Below the pieces are notes generated by a model. That model ran no database searches and was not told where the DNA came from. It was given only the letters and a program-made list of their open reading frames with translations. Made by a program: the position numbers and the translations under genes. DNA of 64,000 nucleotides from Simmondsia chinensis (lineage: Eukaryota; Streptophyta; Magnoliopsida; Caryophyllales; Simmondsiaceae): contig JAGTTD010000009.1 of assembly GCA_018398585.1 (NCBI GenBank), positions 14,141,193 to 14,205,192 of the forward strand, in the 5' to 3' direction. This document shows, in pieces, positions 63,625-64,000 of the stretch. Each line of letters starts with the position of its first letter. Within the stretch, counting starts at the first letter, position 1.

Positions 63625-64000
63625 TTCATGTGAAACGCATCAAAGCGAACAAAAGAAGAATTCTGGCAAAATCAAGCATTATTGAGAAATTTTTGAAGAC
63701 TGATTGGAGAAACCCAACCACTTGTGCAGAAGAAAGACCCATGGGATCATAATTTGGTGAACCAAGTACATCCCATAGCGCTTCGGTGCTTAATCGAGAA
63801 AAGGGGGCTCAGAGAATCGATCGATCAGCAGCTCTTGGTTACGAAAATAACCGAGAGCCTGCTGATCGATCGACCAACAATACCGATCGAGTGGGAGCTT
63901 TGCATGAGCTCACCGATCGATCGGAGATTTTATCCGATCGATTGAAAATCCGATCAATTGGGCATTATTCCCGATCGATCGGGATAGTTCCGTACGGAAC
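63625..64000. other. GATCGATC-rich palindromic sequence at window end
   Basis: No gene is seen. From about 63810 the sequence has repeated CGATCGATC words and two nested hairpins: arms CGATCGATCAGCAG.CTCTTGG and CCGAGAG.CCTGCTGATCGATCG (63818-63873), and CCGATCGA.GTGGGAGCT with GAGCTCACCGATCGATCGG (63882-63925). It resembles the GATC-rich parts of the small LTR element at 7420-9497 and may be the start of another LTR running off the window. Confidence 0.5.

Noticed and set aside
1..64000. Endogenous pararetrovirus (caulimovirus-type) sequence
   Set aside because: All RT/RNase H and protease text is linked to integrase or LTRs of gypsy or copia type, or to LINE domains; no movement or coat protein region was seen.

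Overview
The window is a plant (angiosperm, most likely eudicot) nuclear repeat nest. Almost every readable stretch is a transposable element or a piece of one: Ty1/copia and Ty3/gypsy LTR elements primed by initiator-tRNA-Met-type sites (TGGTATCAGAGC), L1-like and RTE-like LINEs, SINEs with an Au-type 3' domain, a CACTA element with AGG target duplication, a hAT-like element with an 8-bp duplication and Mutator-like foldback elements. No intact host gene, tRNA gene or bacterial feature is visible; one exon-like stretch near 57.6 kb may be a remnant of a host gene. Nearly all element reading frames carry stops or frameshifts, so they are annotated as pseudogenes.

Layout. 1-6761 (+): 3' part of an Athila-lineage gypsy element (protease, RT, RNase H, integrase, 3' LTR) carrying a 5S-rRNA-derived SINE (312-576). 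6762-11348 (-): copia 'Copia-A', cut in its integrase by the gypsy element and carrying a small LTR element (7420-9497, TSD TAACA). 12192-18491 (-): complete but dead gypsy element 'Gypsy-B' (TSD GTATG), with a hAT-like element (12201-13391) in one LTR. 18650-19432 (-): RNase H-like relic split by a solo LTR (18772-19112, TSD CACTC). 19600-19921: foldback MITE. 19934-29213 (+): L1-type LINE split by 'Copia-B' (21555-27580), whose LTRs carry a phased array of palindromes. 30010-37260 (+): RTE-type LINE split by a CACTA element (30255-36316). 37700-40452 (+): SINE pieces and 'Copia-C'. 40453-54945 (-): 'Gypsy-C', a gag-protease element without visible polymerase, split by 'Copia-D' (43460-52214, TSD ACATG), whose RNA leader is packed with hairpins. 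55000-56320 (+): 3' fragment of the Copia-B family. 56501-57482: Mutator-like foldback element. 57636-60715: possible exon, a 558-bp tandem duplication and an ORF1-only LINE derivative. 60945-63620 (+): second Copia-A copy. 63625-64000: GATC-rich palindromic sequence running off the window.

The window works as a record of nested insertions: target duplications and resumed reading frames on both sides of the inserts give the relative order. The two most interesting signals are structural. First, all three Copia-B-family LTRs carry arrays of TGTCGACA-centred dyads spaced at about 21, 42 and 30 bp. Second, Copia-D carries dozens of short hairpins with a 3-nt (A/G)AG-type centre; their arms differ from copy to copy but stay complementary, and most LTR exceptions checked are G.U pairs on the sense RNA. 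A chimeric SINE (5S rRNA head plus Au-type body) occurs twice.
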